Assembly (NCBI GenBank): GCA_963771595.1
Contig: CAVYUC010000016.1
Span: 1 to 64,000, forward strand
Direction of reading: 5' to 3'
Length of the DNA stretch: 64,000 bases
From: CAVYUC01 sp963771595
GTDB taxonomy: Bacteria; Bacteroidota; Bacteroidia; Bacteroidales; Prolixibacteraceae
How positions within the stretch are numbered: position 1 is the first letter of the stretch; each line of letters opens with the position of its first letter. Under the pieces are notes generated by a model. The model saw nothing but the letters and a program-made list of their open reading frames with translations. It had not been told where the DNA came from and did not search any database. The translations under genes were made by a program, and so were the position numbers. Below are positions 63,616-64,000 of this stretch, in pieces.

Positions 63616-64000
63616 ATGAAACCATTTGACGTATATCCACTTTTCGATATTACCCCTGTAAAAGCCAAAGGCAGCTTTGTCTGGGATTCAAACGATATAA
63701 AATACCTCGATTTATACGGCGGTCATGCCGTTATTTCCATTGGTCACAGCCACCCTCACTATGTTTCAAAACTTTCGGAACAACTGGCACAAATTGGATT
63801 TTATTCCAATTCGGTTCAAAACCCTTTGCAACTTGAATTGGCGGATAAACTGGGGAACATTTCAGGGTATCCGGAATACCAGCTGTTTCTTTGTAATTCA
63901 GGTGCTGAAGCCAATGAAAATGCCATTAAACTGGCTTCGTTTATAACAGCTAAAAAAAAGTTTATCAGTTTTAAGAAAGCATTCCACGGGCGCACTTCAG
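63616..64000 (+). CDS. argD: N-acyl-ornithine aminotransferase, partial at right edge
   Basis: The first 128 codons of a class III PLP aminotransferase: FDVYPLFDITPVKAKGSFVW, DLYGGHAVISIGHSHPHYV, FLCNSGAEANENAIKLA (PLP-phosphate site) and KAFHGRTS at the window end. It starts 10 bp after argC. Confidence 0.93.
   Translation, partial: MKPFDVYPLFDITPVKAKGSFVWDSNDIKYLDLYGGHAVISIGHSHPHYVSKLSEQLAQIGFYSNSVQNPLQLELADKLGNISGYPEYQLFLCNSGAEANENAIKLASFITAKKKFISFKKAFHGRTS

Overview
The window looks like chromosomal DNA of a Bacteroidota bacterium, most likely a marine or sediment member of Bacteroidia near Marinilabiliales/Prolixibacteraceae (placement inferred). Support: Bacteroidota-type promoters (TAnnTTTG), a TonB receptor with a carboxypeptidase-like N-terminal domain, LytS/LytTR signalling, M56/MecI pairs, sulfatases, a beta-carotene ketolase, and the Bacteroidota arginine order argR-GNAT-argG-argC-argD.

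Region 1-5.7 kb (minus strand) is an electron-transfer operon: a b-type-cytochrome-like membrane protein, a membrane-anchored ferredoxin/FAD/NAD(P) oxidoreductase, a 20-haem cytochrome c and a cytochrome with at least 24 haems that runs off the left edge. Region 5.9-27.7 kb is a carbohydrate-utilisation locus built around five paralogues of the secreted Sde182 (DUF1593) nucleoside-hydrolase-like family. With them are an esterase, a GH29 fucosidase, an apiosidase-like hydrolase (DUF5060/DUF4038/DUF5605 type), a DeoR regulator, a glycerol-kinase-like FGGY kinase with an altered pocket, a FucI-like isomerase, a transketolase split into two genes, and a ribose-type ABC importer. The set reads as release of an uncommon sugar outside, import, isomerisation, phosphorylation and transketolase cleavage. 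D-apiose or a similar pentose is my leading but unproven guess.

Region 27.7-36.1 kb holds an M23 peptidase, a YitT transporter, an outer-membrane protein, leuS and gdhA. Near 30.2 kb lies a short fossil made of a degenerate leuS 3' end joined to a fragment of the TonB receptor found at 37.6 kb. Region 36.2-43.3 kb has that TonB receptor (frameshifted), a tandem 1.45-kb duplication of a BlaR1/MecI-like pair with operators and a REP-like hairpin element, and a HepT/MntA toxin-antitoxin pair. Region 43.4-50.3 kb has crtW, a LytTR/histidine-kinase/LiaF-like operon, glnS, folB and tRNA-Cys, the last preceded by two degenerate copies of its own 5' half. Region 50.4-54 kb has two sulfatases. Region 54-64 kb has a Cys/Met PLP enzyme, carB-carA, paired ARG boxes and the arginine genes, ending inside argD.

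About twenty single-base reading-frame breaks occur in this window. They lie in accessory genes (cytochromes, sugar locus, TonB receptor, BlaR copies, hepT); the long housekeeping genes are intact. This is either real decay or localised consensus error. Gene spans given for broken genes are the reconstructed spans.
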